DNA from: Flavobacteriaceae bacterium
GTDB taxonomy: Bacteria > Bacteroidota > Bacteroidia > Flavobacteriales > Flavobacteriaceae
Length of the DNA stretch: 5,224 nucleotides
Assembly (NCBI GenBank): GCA_023301205.1
Contig: JALZVC010000007.1
Span: 1 to 5,224, forward strand
Direction: 5' to 3'
How positions within the stretch are numbered: position 1 is the stretch's first letter; each line of letters begins with the position of its first letter. Positions 5,214 through 5,224 of this stretch are shown here, in pieces. A model generated the notes under the pieces. It was given only the letters and a program-made list of their open reading frames with translations, was not told the origin of the DNA and did no database searches. The position numbers were made by a program, and so were the translations under genes.

Positions 5214-5224
5214 ATGATATTCAA
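5214..5224 (+). CDS. Possible start of the next operon gene (cut by window edge)
   Basis: An ATG at 5214 opens a frame reading Met-Ile-Phe before the window ends, 17 bp after the final stop of the interrupted membrane-protein gene. The spacing and AT-rich leader fit the next gene of this operon, but three codons cannot prove a gene or identify a product. Confidence 0.2.

Noticed and set aside
1..5224. CRISPR array, transposon ends, toxin-antitoxin pair or phage genes
   Set aside because: No regularly repeated units with spacers, transposase, integrase or recognisable toxin motifs are visible. The small-gene/DUF2237 pair is tightly linked but shows no toxin-antitoxin signature that I recognise.

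Overview
The window looks like a piece of a Flavobacteriia (Bacteroidota) chromosome. It is AT-rich throughout, start codons mostly lack a Shine-Dalgarno sequence, the tRNA gene does not encode CCA, and several intergenic regions carry the Bacteroidota -7 promoter element TAnnTTTG. The protein families present (a DUF2237 protein, small DoxX-like membrane proteins, an amine-oxidase-like FAD enzyme, an atypical SDR and a Cys-type glutathione peroxidase) also fit. The genus cannot be read from the sequence.

Layout. Bases 1-430 hold an intact tRNA-Arg(ACG) followed by two decaying copies of its 3' half, spaced almost evenly (about 166-167 bp). Strong hairpin-T-tract terminators follow the first and second copies. 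This looks like scars of repeated integration, or of tRNA duplication, at a tRNA 3' end. Bases 303-706 are gene-free and AT-rich. Bases 707-1315 carry a two-gene unit: a small basic helical protein of unknown function and a full-length DUF2237 protein, separated by 3 bp. Bases 1444-2182 carry two related four-helix DoxX-like membrane proteins that converge tail to tail with one base between their stop codons.

Bases 1817-5224 form a divergent redox locus. Leftward run an FAD-dependent amine-oxidase/phytoene-desaturase-like enzyme and then the second DoxX-like gene. Rightward run an SDR-fold protein, a glutathione-peroxidase-family thiol peroxidase, and a four-helix membrane protein gene interrupted by two in-frame stop codons. 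The start of another gene may lie at the right edge. Between the two arms is a perfect 7-1-7 palindrome whose halves form back-to-back -7 elements, so both arms could be co-regulated there.

The most useful observations are the double-stop pseudogene (or stop-recoded gene) at 4795-5196, the tRNA 3'-end repeat series, the SDR that lacks its catalytic tyrosine, the divergent palindrome, and the likely true start of the FAD enzyme at a GTG downstream of that promoter. I see no CRISPR array, transposase, integrase or rRNA. Nothing here amounts to a clearly new defence or mobile system.
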